64,000 bases of DNA from Saccharomyces mikatae IFO 1815 (lineage: Eukaryota; Ascomycota; Saccharomycetes; Saccharomycetales; Saccharomycetaceae), in NCBI RefSeq assembly GCF_947241705.1, contig NC_079259.1:1-64000 (forward strand), given 5' to 3'. The notes beneath the pieces are model-generated. The model searched no databases. It worked only from the letters and a program-made list of their open reading frames with translations, and was not told the origin of the DNA. Made by a program: the position numbers and the translations under genes. Shown here piece after piece: positions 34,509 to 45,486 of the stretch; positions within the stretch are counted from its first letter, which is position 1, and every line of letters starts with the position of its first letter.

Positions 34509-36269
34509 CTAACAAATTCTAACCCCAGCATTAGTACTACAACTCTTATGTGGCCCACGGACAGCATCAAACTGTAGAATTCCACCACATTTCAAACATT
34601 CTGGCCCTTTAACTGGCAAGCCTTCAGGAGTTATACCCAATTTCTCACCTTTATCCTTTGCCTTTTTCACTTCACGTGCCTCGGGTACGTACTTGCAATT
34701 TATACAGTGATGACCACTGAACTTGTATCTTCCATAACATCTAGCACATACTCGATTTTTACCACTCCAATCTTTATAAAAATATTTAATTCCCTTTCTT
34801 GGGCAGGCAATACAGTGCTTCAAATTTTTCCTTTGTGATATTTTAAGTTGTTCACCCACACAACAGCCACCACATGATTTCACTTCTATTTTATTACCTA
34901 GCAAATAATTCTTATGGCCCTCTATGACAAGGCCATATACGGTACCCTCACCTTGAAAATCATCTGTGAACCCAAAATATACAGGATTTCTTTTCACAGT
35001 TATGGGAGCTTCCCTTGTTTTATGACCACTTCGGCAATATGACAAAACGTTTTGTAATGTTGTTCCTCCAGCAACATTACAATCATACGTAAATTGACAT
35101 TGGACTTTTCTTCCTTCAATAATCTCCTCCCTAGCTGATCTGGTTGTCACAGTGGCAGACATTCCAAGAGACCTTGAAATATGAACAATTCCGTCCATAA
35201 TAGATGAGTAAACAGTTTGAATCGCTATCTTATAAGATTCTGGACCTTCGCCCTTTTTCACGACGTATCCATCTGAATCAATCAAGCCGGCCAAGAATGC
35301 CTCACGAACTTCTATATGCTCACCGTACATAAATTCCGGAATCTGCTTTTCTCCATCAAGATCCCTTTTAAATTTCAAAGTGGTGACAGCTTTCCAAAAT
35401 GGGTTATTTTTCCTTAAATTCCTAGTCTTCTTGTTTTCACCTGGACCATCGCCATAATGAAGTCTTACGTGTTTGGCACGCAGAGGGCTATGATCATCAC
35501 AGACTGTGAGGTAGAGACCCCAAGTTTTAGCATGTTCTCTTAAACTCTCCATTAGTTTAGGGTCCAAACTATCTACTGAGATCTCTGGTTCCTTTGTTGT
35601 ACCGTCACCTAGCCATAAACCCAGCATCCAAGCCATACTTTTCACGGCAGGAGTCACAAGGTCGTTGCATCCTGTGAGAAATTTAGATAGAACTCCATTT
35701 CCTGTGACAACGGGACTGAAACGTATGCAACTGGAAATTCTCAATTGAGCATCCAGGTAGTCTAAATCTCTGACTTCAATATCAAAGTTGAAATAATCTC
35801 CTTTTGAGCGCTCCATTTCTTCTATAAAGCGCTTCGCCGCATATTCGCCATCTACAGTCATCGGAAATGTCTTGTGATGGTTTTTTGGAACTGTTATTAT
35901 TCTTCCGTCCATTGTCTGACATTGCTGTAGGTTTCTCCATCTCACTTTATATTTCGTGGCATTTCTACCACTTTTTTCCAACAATGGTTTAGTAGGTACC
36001 CTAACTGATAATTTATGGCCTGCAGTGCATTGAAAGGCAAGGCGCTGATAAACTGTTCTACGTCTAGGGTCTAACCTCCCAGGTTCACCTTCAAAAGCTC
36101 TGTGCTTTGTTTTTTGCTGAATATTATAAATTTTCTGGTAACTCTGTGTGACGTTTTCAACGCGGGCGGCAGAGCCATCTGTGCACATAACAAAAGAGTT
36201 AACAGTGACATTTGCTATATCTTTAATTTCACCATTTGCCATCAGGATAGTTGTGTTCTCAGAAAGCAT
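34509..36269 (-). CDS. HO: HO, mating-type switching endonuclease
   Basis: 586 residues, the S. cerevisiae length. HO is an intein-derived LAGLIDADG site-specific endonuclease that cuts the MAT locus in late G1 mother cells and starts mating-type switching. The two LAGLIDADG helices are MLGLWLGDGTT (acidic residue Asp222) and LAGLIDSDGYV (second acidic residue near 332-333). The N-terminal self-splicing-like domain is retained. The C-terminal zinc-binding tail has repeated CxxC pairs (CGGCC, CIAC, CARC, CINC, CLKC). Residues Thr189, Gly223 and Leu405 are those I know for active alleles, unlike the laboratory ho allele. The frame is complete. It is expected to be transcribed only in haploid mother cells in late G1. 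Confidence 0.97.
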   Translation of the reverse strand: MLSENTTILMANGEIKDIANVTVNSFVMCTDGSAARVENVTQSYQKIYNIQQKTKHRAFEGEPGRLDPRRRTVYQRLAFQCTAGHKLSVRVPTKPLLEKSGRNATKYKVRWRNLQQCQTMDGRIITVPKNHHKTFPMTVDGEYAAKRFIEEMERSKGDYFNFDIEVRDLDYLDAQLRISSCIRFSPVVTGNGVLSKFLTGCNDLVTPAVKSMAWMLGLWLGDGTTKEPEISVDSLDPKLMESLREHAKTWGLYLTVCDDHSPLRAKHVRLHYGDGPGENKKTRNLRKNNPFWKAVTTLKFKRDLDGEKQIPEFMYGEHIEVREAFLAGLIDSDGYVVKKGEGPESYKIAIQTVYSSIMDGIVHISRSLGMSATVTTRSAREEIIEGRKVQCQFTYDCNVAGGTTLQNVLSYCRSGHKTREAPITVKRNPVYFGFTDDFQGEGTVYGLVIEGHKNYLLGNKIEVKSCGGCCVGEQLKISQRKNLKHCIACPRKGIKYFYKDWSGKNRVCARCYGRYKFSGHHCINCKYVPEAREVKKAKDKGEKLGITPEGLPVKGPECLKCGGILQFDAVRGPHKSCSTNAGVRIC

Positions 36270-37150
36270 TTTTGCAGTTTAAATAAAAGTGATTGCTGTT
36301 TGTAGGGATACAGGTTTGAATTTTATGATTACAATAGTAAAAAGTAGCCATTTAGAATAGGAATTGAATAGAATTCTTTGACTTTAAATAATGAATATCT
36401 AATAGTACAATGGGAAACTTCAATAGGCTTCAACGGTCCTCAATTGAGCAGAAAGGGCGGTCTGCGACTTTAATTGAAGATATCTAAAACTTTTCGTGGT
36501 TATACATCTTGTAAAACGTCTAGCCCGTACCTAATTTACAGCGGTAGATTCAATGAGAACAGTGTAGTGGTGGATTAGTAGCGGTTGCAATTTTCACTGA
36601 GAAGATTTATTATTTTCCTGTGAGTGATAGTAATGTAAACGTTCGCATAAGGTTTTCGTGGTCAGTTGATGTAAATAATAACATGCTTTTCGTGAATTCC
36701 TTCGTAAACTATAAACTTATTTTCGCGGGTCACTAAAGTAAGTCATAAGAGCATTATCTGTGAACCCTTTCTGCAATACAACACATAATTTTGGTACTCA
36801 CGTAAGAAATTTATTCGTTTTCGTGAAATTCGTGTATGTAATTACATCAGTTTTCGTGACACAGATGCGTATTTCTATCCTCAAGTCCTGCACACAATAC
36901 CACTTGGGCATTGGTGATGATGAGCGTGTGTCATTTATTTTCGTGAAGCACTCATGTAAACAATTACATCGAATTGCTTGAAGCACAAATACGTACCGAC
37001 ATATCAGATCTCGTGAAGCTTTCATGTATCCACTCGCATCATTTTCGTGAAATGTTTAGGTGAAATTAGATCAGTTTTCGTGATCTATTGTTTTAACACG
37101 GTCAGATCAGTTTTCGTGAATCTGTTACGTACTATTATGGCGTCTGTATT
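36270..37150 (-). promoter_or_regulatory. HO URS2-type region: array of SBF boxes and a1/alpha2 sites
   Basis: On the plus strand TTTTCGTG (CACGAAAA for HO, the Swi4/Swi6 cell-cycle box) occurs exactly at 36491, 36653, 36687, 36818, 36851, 36938, 37042, 37075 and 37111, all in one orientation. TTTTCGCG at 36720 and CTCGTG at 37010 are near matches. Between them lie a1/alpha2-type operators: strong ones at 36830-36849 and 36952-36971 (TCATGT...TACATC), weaker ones at 36667-36686 and 37022-37041. This reproduces the URS2 layout, giving late-G1 timing and haploid-only expression. Confidence 0.9.
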
Positions 37151-39350
37151 TTATTTCTACTCCACATCAGCAATAGAGCTATCCTCAAATAGGAAAAGTA
37201 ATGAATTTGGCGTTACACTCTTTTGAAGGGCGTCAAATCGATCGGGAGATAGTTAATCGCAATAATTGATGAAAAAAGTACAACAGGTATCTTCAACCAA
37301 TTGAACAGGACACTCTGCGGTTATTTCTTTGGAATATTACTTGGACATTTGGTGCGCTCCAAGAAACGAGGTCTCTACGAGTTTGTTGGCGCCCCTCAGA
37401 GATTAGCCGCCACGAATCAGACTTTTTACGTGATTCGGCCCAAATCATTTCCTCACAGATCATTCGTAGAGTGAAAAAGCACATCGATTATTTCATACCC
37501 TTTTGGGTTAACTGATGTTGAGGTCTTTTTTTATTTTACTTGAACAAATTGCTTCAGCATTACAGTGTGCTGGTTTTTATTTTAAATTGATGAATCTCAT
37601 CGCAGGCACGGACAGCGCCCTGCCCTGACCGTAGGGGAAAAAAAGAAATAGGATGTAACTTTTAACATAATTTCACCGTAGGGTGGGTTGCGTATAGCGG
37701 TGGCTATTAAGTTCAGCAATACGTGGAATTCTAAGTTTGAACACCGTATCTCAATAAAGTTTTCTAAGATTCAAGAAAGCAAGGAGACCAGAAAAGCGGA
37801 CGGCAGAAATACATCATATAGAAATCATGTGACCTGTTAAAAAAAATACTCTTACAGAAGTCTGTTCGTTGAACTGGTACATAGCCAATTCACTTGCCAT
37901 ATCAAAATTTAGCTACTATAGATCAGTGTTGCATCCCAGAGAGTCTAAAAAAAGAGGTGTGATGATTGTTTATTTCTTCACACACATCATTCAAACATTT
38001 TGATCCGCCCTTTTTTCGATGTATGTTTTAACGCGGTAAAAATTGATATTTCTTTTCTGGATCAAAAATACACTTAGTTCTGCCACGCCATTTTAAAAAT
38101 GAAGGCACAATATACACTCGAGTTAAACGGTAAAGATCAAATGTCAATTTCATCCTTATTTGGCATGCATCTGTTTCTTGGCCGCTAAGAACTACGTACA
38201 ACTCTGTGTTAGATCAGAATTTAACGGATCATTGATCTAAACACCATATGTCCAGAAGGAAAAAAATGTTGGCGTTTGTCTCAAATGTGGCATAATACTC
38301 CTTGATTGAGGGACATTGATCTAATAACTTTGATTACAATCTCTCTTTGAGGTGCTCCTTCTCCCTGCTATTTCAACAGTATACGATCATTTCATCATTC
38401 AGTTTTTACCTAGAATGGTAAAAGTCGATTTTGTTACTTTACGTGAGGCAGCTACATCACTCTTTTGGATCAATTGATTACAAAAATTCAAAAATTTTAA
38501 GTATAATGTGAAACACTTCCACTAATATCACAGTACTCCTGAATTTTGTAGAAGCTAAATAGACCTTTGAATTTTTTACCCAAACAAAAGATAGAAGTTA
38601 ATTTTTTTTTGCACCAGTATATCGATAACTGAAATGGCTTCAAAATTTTATCAAAGAGAAAGTAAGACTATTGAGAATGGGAGAAATGTTTTTCCGATAT
38701 CCCGTGTCATTTTTACCTACAAAACAATCTTCAATTAGAATAACCGGTCATTCTTTCTGTAAGCAATCGCCTCACAAAATAATTAGTAACAATGGTTAAT
38801 TGCGTATGAAAAATATCAGCCTTATCACATGATTATTTTCCTCTTTATTTGCCTATGAGACAAATAAACAAATATTACATGAACAAGGAAGAGTTCCTAT
38901 CGTTCTCTTTTTATTTTTGAGCTTATGATATATATAATTTGGAACCTAATATTCATGGAAAATGGCGGTTTCAACCTTGTTTCATTCACGTTCGTAATAT
39001 TTCTTGAGTACAAAAGTATAATAAATTAAAAAGGAGAATTAAAGATTGATTATTGCAGGTGTAACACATCCTTCATCTAATAAATATGTCTATAGTAAGA
39101 GATTTAAACTCTGCCTACATAAAGATAGGTTGAGTGATAATTTATAATTTGGCCTTATATTACCTATTTAGTGGATACTGGCGTACATTTATTTATAATT
39201 CTAATTTTCCTCTTGTTTTGCTCCATTTTTAACAAGTAAATGAATGCAAATTTGGGGACAAAAATATTACGTGGACATTCCACAAAACTAGTCTTCATTA
39301 TGACTGCAATGTCAAATGAACTCTTAAACGCTCAAATAATTACATAAATA
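37151..39350 (-). promoter_or_regulatory. HO distal promoter (URS1-like) and GCS1 3' flank
   Basis: About 2.2 kb with no gene. A Swi5-type site, TGCTGGT (ACCAGCA on the HO strand), lies at 37568-37574, 1.3 kb from the HO start, where S. cerevisiae has one of its two Swi5 sites; a TTGATGA lies close by. I could not find the second Swi5 site near 1.8 kb. The total HO-GCS1 spacing of about 3.1 kb equals that of S. cerevisiae. The right part is AT-rich, and the last few hundred bases include the GCS1 3' end. Confidence 0.65.
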
Positions 39351-40409
39351 CTAAAAATCGTCCCATTTATCTTGTTCCTGTTCATTTTGCTTGTCAGTAC
39401 TACCAATCTTTTGGTATCCTGCATGGGTCGTATTCCCTGTAGTAGAATTTTCTTCTGCACTACCATTGAAATTTTTGGTGAAATTACTAAATGCTTGAAA
39501 CCCATAATTACTTGTTTCTTGAAATTTTTGACCGAATTGAGCCGCTGCTCTCTTTGTCTCTTCGGACAACTCTCCAGATTGCCATTGTTGAACATGAGGT
39601 TTGATTACAGTCTCGTTTACATCCTCAAAAGATTTAGATACTGCACTGGAGAAGAGGCCCCATCCCCTAGTCAATGTTCCCAACGGATCAGCTTGGAAAT
39701 TCTCTAGACTCAAAGTATTAGTGGTCCCTGCCGGTTGTTCTTGTGTAGGATTAGCGGGTGTGCTGCCAAATCCTTGGTATTTGCCTCCTTGAGAGGGAGG
39801 TAAATGATCTGGTCTAGATTGATTCTTCTTACCTAGTTCAGCAAAATATGCCTCATTTTTCTCCTTTTGAAGGTTGGAACCATTACCGGAGTTTGCTGGT
39901 GTTGCAGATCGACGGTTTTCCAGAGGTGTCTCTTCTCGACTTTGAGCTTCACCAGAAGTAGTGGTATCAGCGGCGGTAGCGGTGGCTGACAATTTTGAAC
40001 CATCAAAATCCACATGTTCTTGCTCTTCGAATGGTCTATCTTCGCAAAGACAAGTCAATTTTTCTTTGTAGTCCTCTGCAATGGGATTATCGTACTTCAC
40101 TTTCTGTGGTAAACTCAAGTCGATATTATGCGATTTGAACCATTCACTCAATGGTTGATTACCACCTTTCTCCATGCGCAGCAACTCCTCTGGCTTAAAC
40201 TGATCCATAGTGATAGATCTCACAAATGATATATGCACACCGAGGCCTCTATGAATACCGGCACATTCAAGGCAAATAAAGGCTCCAAATTTCGGAGTTG
40301 CCCATTGTGGATTTGGTGCGCCACAATCCATGCATTTCTTGTTCGCACCAATCTTCTGCAACTGTAAAAGGCGTCTACGGGTATCTGGGTCCACTTTCCA
40401 ATCCGACAT
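39351..40409 (-). CDS. GCS1: GCS1, ADP-ribosylation factor GTPase-activating protein
   Basis: 352 residues, as in S. cerevisiae. The ArfGAP zinc finger is Cys26-x2-Cys29-x16-Cys46-x2-Cys49 with the catalytic arginine in AGIHRGLGVH (Arg54). The middle is Ser/Thr/Pro-rich. The segment near 240-270 (RGWGLFSSAVSKSFEDV) has the Ser/Thr-rich amphipathic character of a curvature-sensing ALPS motif. Gcs1 promotes GTP hydrolysis on Arf1 and Arl1, mainly in Golgi-ER and post-Golgi traffic. The frame is intact, divergent from SHS1. Confidence 0.96.
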   Translation of the reverse strand: MSDWKVDPDTRRRLLQLQKIGANKKCMDCGAPNPQWATPKFGAFICLECAGIHRGLGVHISFVRSITMDQFKPEELLRMEKGGNQPLSEWFKSHNIDLSLPQKVKYDNPIAEDYKEKLTCLCEDRPFEEQEHVDFDGSKLSATATAADTTTSGEAQSREETPLENRRSATPANSGNGSNLQKEKNEAYFAELGKKNQSRPDHLPPSQGGKYQGFGSTPANPTQEQPAGTTNTLSLENFQADPLGTLTRGWGLFSSAVSKSFEDVNETVIKPHVQQWQSGELSEETKRAAAQFGQKFQETSNYGFQAFSNFTKNFNGSAEENSTTGNTTHAGYQKIGSTDKQNEQEQDKWDDF

Positions 40410-40682
40410 GCTCTATAATCTGCTATCAAACTACCGAAATGACACCATTTAAACTGAGTTTGAAGTCGATATTTCCTCTTTCATTCCTGATATGATTGTG
40501 CTATTTTGGTTCTTGACAAAAACCGGCGTTGTTTGCGGGTAACCGCGGGATTTTTTACGCGTCAAACTGGAGGAAGAATATAACAAGCTTTCGAGCAAGA
40601 TCAAATATATTAGCATGTGGAAAAGTAAGACAAAGCCCCCAGAGATTCTGCTTATAGTTGCTAGAAAGATATATTATTAACC
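40410..40682. promoter_or_regulatory. Divergent GCS1/SHS1 promoter with MCB box
   Basis: An exact MluI cell-cycle box, ACGCGT, is at 40557-40562, about 120 bases before the SHS1 start. AACCGCGGGA and AACCGGCG lie next to it. MBF control would fit G1/S expression of a septin gene; this is inferred from the motif only. Confidence 0.55.
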
Positions 40683-42338
40683 ATGAGTACTGCTTCAACT
40701 CCTCCAATTAACTTATTCCGTAGAAAAAAGGAACATAAACGTGGGATCACATATACAATGTTGTTATGTGGGCCAGCAGGTACAGGAAAGACTACCTTTG
40801 CTAACAATTTGTTGGAGACTAAGATTTTCCCGCACAAGTATCAATATGGGGAGGCGGATGCCAGTACTAATTCTAATCCAGAAGTGAAAATTATTGCTCC
40901 TACCAAAGTTGTTTCATTCAACTCAAAGAACGGGATTCCGTCTCACGTATCTGAATTCGACCCCATGAGATCCAATTTGGAACCTGGTATCACTATCACC
41001 TCCACTTCATTGGAACTTGGGGGCAAAAAAGAGCAAGGATCACCAGAAATGAACGAAGATGATACTGTTTTCTTCAACTTGATCATGACACATGGCATAG
41101 GTGAGAACTTAGATGATTCACTATGTTTTGAAGAGGTTATGTCGTATTTGGAACAACAATTTGATATTGTTCTAGCCGAAGAAACAAGAATTAAAAGAAA
41201 TCCAAGATTTGAGGACACCAGGGTTCACGTCGCATTGTATTTCATTGAACCGACAGGGCATGGTTTGAGAGAAGTTGATGTAGAGCTCATGAAAAGCATC
41301 TCCAAATACACTAATGTGCTGCCAATAATAACAAGAGCTGATTCATTTACCAAGGAGGAATTAATCCAATTCAGGAAGAACATCATGTTTGATGTGGAAA
41401 GATATAATGTTCCAATTTACAAATTTGAGGTTGATCCAGAGGATGATGATCTAGAATCAATGGAAGAAAACCAGGCATTGGCATCCTTGCAACCATTTGC
41501 CATTATAACTTCTGAGACCAGAAACAGCGAGGGAAGATATGTTAGAGAGTATCCATGGGGGGTGATATCTATCGACGATGAAAAAATCTCAGACTTGAAA
41601 GTTTTGAAAAACGTCTTGTTCGGCTCTCATTTACAAGAATTCAAAGATACGACCCAAAATTTACTTTACGAGAACTACCGTTCCGAAAAACTGTCATCAG
41701 TGGCTAATACTGAAGAAATCGGTCCTAGTTCTACGAAGAGACAATCAAATGCTCCAAGTCTAAGCAACTTTGCATCTTTGATAAGTACCGGGCAATTCAA
41801 TTCTTCTCAAACTCTTGCAAACAATTTGAAAGCGGATACACCAAGAAACCAAATAAGTGAAAACGTTAAAGAAAATGAGTATGAAGACAACCGCGAACAT
41901 GATCCCGCAGAAGATGAACAAGAAATGTCGCCTGTGAGACAGCTGGGTAGAGAAATCAAACAAGAAAATGAAAGTTTAATAAGATTAATCAAGTCAGAAT
42001 CGTCACCAAAATTTTTAAATTCTCCGGACTTACCAGAACGTACCAAATTAAGAAACATTTCAGAAACCGTTCCATATGTCTTAAGGCATGAAAGAATTTT
42101 AGCAAGACAACAGAAATTGGAGGAGTTAGAGGCACAATCAGCCAAGGAACTACAAAAGAGAATTCAAGAACTAGAGAGGAAAGCGCATGAGTTGAAATTG
42201 AGAGAAAAACTAATCAACCAGAATAGATTAAATGGTTCATCGTCCTCAATCAATTCTCTACAACAAAGCACAAAAAGCCAAATTAAAAAGAATGATACAT
42301 TTACTGATTTAGCATCTATTGTATCTGGTAGAGATTGA
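40683..42338 (+). CDS. SHS1: SHS1, septin
   Basis: 551 residues, the S. cerevisiae length. A P-loop GPAGTGKT sits at 30-37, after a basic patch (RRKKEHKR, 13-20) typical of lipid-binding septins. The septin GTPase core runs to about residue 340, including the SEFDPM region, RADSF (G4-like) and the septin-unique element near WGVISID. A long C-terminal coiled coil (about 465-520, rich in Glu, Lys, Leu and Gln) follows. Shs1 joins the ends of septin rods at the bud neck and shapes rings. The frame is intact. Confidence 0.97.
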   Translation: MSTASTPPINLFRRKKEHKRGITYTMLLCGPAGTGKTTFANNLLETKIFPHKYQYGEADASTNSNPEVKIIAPTKVVSFNSKNGIPSHVSEFDPMRSNLEPGITITSTSLELGGKKEQGSPEMNEDDTVFFNLIMTHGIGENLDDSLCFEEVMSYLEQQFDIVLAEETRIKRNPRFEDTRVHVALYFIEPTGHGLREVDVELMKSISKYTNVLPIITRADSFTKEELIQFRKNIMFDVERYNVPIYKFEVDPEDDDLESMEENQALASLQPFAIITSETRNSEGRYVREYPWGVISIDDEKISDLKVLKNVLFGSHLQEFKDTTQNLLYENYRSEKLSSVANTEEIGPSSTKRQSNAPSLSNFASLISTGQFNSSQTLANNLKADTPRNQISENVKENEYEDNREHDPAEDEQEMSPVRQLGREIKQENESLIRLIKSESSPKFLNSPDLPERTKLRNISETVPYVLRHERILARQQKLEELEAQSAKELQKRIQELERKAHELKLREKLINQNRLNGSSSSINSLQQSTKSQIKKNDTFTDLASIVSGRD

Positions 42339-42625
42339 GGCTTTATTTGTACTAAAAAATGAAAAATAAATAAATAATTAAGTTACGAAACGGGGGGTTT
42401 TCAACTTTCAGTTACCAATTTTGTAAATTTACTGCGAAGTTTTTTCGTTTACAACATCGAATATGGAAGAACAAGCACATATAAAACAGGGTCAAATAAC
42501 TGTACGGATAAATTTAAATATAGCATAAACTAATTAAGTAGAGCGTAAAAAACTGCAAAATCCAAAAGCAAGAATGAAGGTCAAAAGTACAGCGGAGAAA
42601 TACAAATGAAGAAATATCGAGTTTC

Positions 42626-44578
42626 TTACGACTTACCATGATTTCCATTAAAGCTATAACCGGTTTTACTCCTACTGTTTGAGCCTCTGACGCCTAATGG
42701 ATTTTTCGAAAAGCTTAATCTAATACCTCCTTTGTTATTGAGCGAAGGGCGGGGGTGAGGAAGTTGACTACCATATAGTTCAGCCAACGCTCTAGTGGCA
42801 AAGCTAACATCCTCAAATTCCACGAAACAAATTGGACCGTGGCCATGGCCGTTGCCGTGCCCATGAGAGTTCATTTTATTTCTGAAGGACAACCTACGAA
42901 ATCCCTGTTGATTAGAAAATAATTGTCTTAATTCTTGTTCTGTTGCATCCGGTGGTAAGTTGCCCACATATAAAGTATTACAAGGGGGGTTTTGATCTGC
43001 GGGATTAGCCGGTGGTGGAACTTTGGCTAATAATGACAAGTCAGCCTGTGAAATAGTTGTGGAACCTGCCACATTTGATTCGTTGTTTTTCGAAAATGCA
43101 GAGGATGAAGCTGTAGAAGAAGAACACTCTTTGTGTCGCGATAGTAAACTGTTATCTTGTTCGTTTACTAAGAAACCTTGGTTTACCTTTTGATTGTTAA
43201 ATATCGAAGAACCATTTGAGGCTGAAGATTGTATGTGGCCATTTTCAGTTTGGAATTTAAGTTCCAAATTAGACGGAATATTAGAAACATGCTGTTGTAG
43301 ACCATGCGGGTTAGTGGCACCATTAATTTGGTTCAGTAAGTGGTATTGCGGTAAGGAGTTGGCGGAATGTATTACTCCTGAATTATTCAAATTTGGCTGT
43401 GATTGTATATGAGGAACGTCCTGGCCAATTGAATGATGCGATGACGGCAATAAGTTGGACTGATGGTTTTCTTGGTTCGACAATTGGAAAAAAGGAATAT
43501 TAGTAGTTGAGGAAGCGTTCCACTCCATCACAGGAGTTGATGACATCGGAGGCTGTTGTAAAGATGCACTAAAGGAAGAATCACCAGCATCATTAGCTAA
43601 TTCATCGCCATTCCAAATACTTTCGTTTATTTCATCCTTTTCCAGAAGCAAGAGTGACTTTCCAGTGTCCTTTTGGGATGGCATTCCTGGTAAACCTGGT
43701 GTTGTGGTTACATTTGATAAATCGTGCTGTGAGATGCTATTTCGTAGAAACGGTACAGATTCTTTCCTCTGAGAGACTGTTTCCAAACCGAATGGATCAT
43801 TGAATGAAAAACGTAGGGATCTTTCAGACAATAGCGAAGGCCTCATCTTTGCCGCTGACTGTCCTAATGGAGAGGAACTAGATCCCCCATATGGTATAGT
43901 ACTAAAAGTTTGATTTTGAATTTCATTTTGCGCACTGGAAGATAACTGATAATTCTTTGGAGAGCTATTTGTAGTGCTAGCTAAAACATGCTCCTGAAAA
44001 CTCACTGGAAGATGCGTCTGCTCGTTCACTACGTCAATGTGAGACCGGAAGGGGAAACTGGGTCCAAAAATTTCAGACTTCGAATTGAGTATATTAGCAT
44101 AGTGAGTCACTAAAGACAGTGATCCAAATTTCACCACCACAACTTTTTCATTTTCATTGGAGGGTTCTCTATCATCCCTTTTAAGCTCTATGCTTGATAC
44201 TCCTGTGGCTAAAGAAAATATACAGTAGCATTCTCTTAGCGTGATATCTTTTGGCAAATTTCTCAACAAAAGGCAATAGGGACCAACGTCCACATCGTGC
44301 GAAGTTAAAGAGTTGGTATCATTCCCCTTCCCATTTCCCGTGGACATGGTCAAATTATGAAGCATAGAGATCATGGCAGGTTCTTCCACGAAACCGCGTG
44401 CTTTCTCTCTTTTTATGTTTGTCTCACTGTTGCTCCTAGTTGTAGAAAAACTGTATGCATTGGGTATGGGATATGTTGCCTCCTTCGATAACGGAACGTT
44501 TTCTGAACTAGAACTAAATGTTCTTTCTATAAGATATTTGGATTCGTTTAGGTTCGTCTGACCATGCACTAAAGACAT
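42626..44578 (-). CDS. WHI4: WHI4, RNA-binding cell-size regulator
   Basis: 650 residues (S. cerevisiae 649). The C-terminal RRM starts near residue 533 with [17 protein letters not shown] (RNP2), and RNP1-like [11 protein letters not shown] follows. A His-Gly repeat ([10 protein letters not shown]) lies in the loop before it. A weaker RRM-like region occurs near 95-180. The middle is rich in Ser, Asn and Gln. Whi4, like its paralogue Whi3, binds mRNAs such as CLN3 and restrains cell-cycle entry in small cells. The frame is complete. Confidence 0.95.
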   Translation of the reverse strand: MSLVHGQTNLNESKYLIERTFSSSSENVPLSKEATYPIPNAYSFSTTRSNSETNIKREKARGFVEEPAMISMLHNLTMSTGNGKGNDTNSLTSHDVDVGPYCLLLRNLPKDITLRECYCIFSLATGVSSIELKRDDREPSNENEKVVVVKFGSLSLVTHYANILNSKSEIFGPSFPFRSHIDVVNEQTHLPVSFQEHVLASTTNSSPKNYQLSSSAQNEIQNQTFSTIPYGGSSSSPLGQSAAKMRPSLLSERSLRFSFNDPFGLETVSQRKESVPFLRNSISQHDLSNVTTTPGLPGMPSQKDTGKSLLLLEKDEINESIWNGDELANDAGDSSFSASLQQPPMSSTPVMEWNASSTTNIPFFQLSNQENHQSNLLPSSHHSIGQDVPHIQSQPNLNNSGVIHSANSLPQYHLLNQINGATNPHGLQQHVSNIPSNLELKFQTENGHIQSSASNGSSIFNNQKVNQGFLVNEQDNSLLSRHKECSSSTASSSAFSKNNESNVAGSTTISQADLSLLAKVPPPANPADQNPPCNTLYVGNLPPDATEQELRQLFSNQQGFRRLSFRNKMNSHGHGNGHGHGPICFVEFEDVSFATRALAELYGSQLPHPRPSLNNKGGIRLSFSKNPLGVRGSNSRSKTGYSFNGNHGKS

Positions 44579-45486
44579 TCTTAGTAGTATATTTCCAGTT
44601 TATATGTCACAACAAAAATAATCTTCTCAAGAAACTCTCCTCTCGTAAAAATCCCGGATCAAATAAACAAAAGAAGCCAGTCCTTTGTTCAGTAAAATCT
44701 TAATTCTTAGGATATATAATAGAAGCAGAAAAATGAGCCTTCACACGCAAATATTAAAACGGATTCTATTTGGTTCTTCGATTTCTTGATTTCCCGAACT
44801 TTTGAATTAAGAGGAAATACAATTGAGATCAGATCCAATATGGGAGAAACTCTTAAACGATTGTTTCTTATGATTTCAGTGAGTTCTACTGTCGCCACCA
44901 AAAAATGTTTTTAATTTTGTAAAATACAAGTTCAAGGTCCCTACGATAACCTTAATTCTGATTTTCCATGATATAAAATGAACTAACCAATTTTTTTTTC
45001 TTTAAGTCTTAGAAACACTAAAAAACAAAATAGAAAGCATCCGGGTTACAAAGCATTCGGGTAATATCGTGTTGATAAATACATCGTTTTAAACTAATAT
45101 CGTAGAAAACGAGATAGTAGTATATAATAAGTTTGAATAAAGGAATGCAGAATAAGAACATATAATAAACTGGATATAAATATTAAGCAACAATAAACAA
45201 GTTTATATAATACATACATTTATATAAAAACTTGAGGAAAGTTGTGTAAAAAAAAGTAAAAAATAATAAAGTGAGAAGTAAACTCCTGCATAAAGGAAAG
45301 GATAATGTTGTCGTGACTGAAAAACGGAAAGACATTAATTAATAATGAAAAAGGAAATAGAAAGACAAACGTGTGCTGGATGCCATCATATATAGCTCTT
45401 CGAACGATAGTGACCCTCTGAAAAAAAAAAAAAATAATTTCAAGAACCGTACCAGGTATTCATTCATTTCATTAGTCATAAAACGT
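44579..45486. other. WHI4 promoter and HBT1 3' flank
   Basis: 908 AT-rich bases between two minus-strand genes. It includes a 14-base A run at 45421-45434 just outside the HBT1 stop. Other than promoter and 3'-end sequence I see nothing, and no RNA gene was recognised. Confidence 0.45.
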
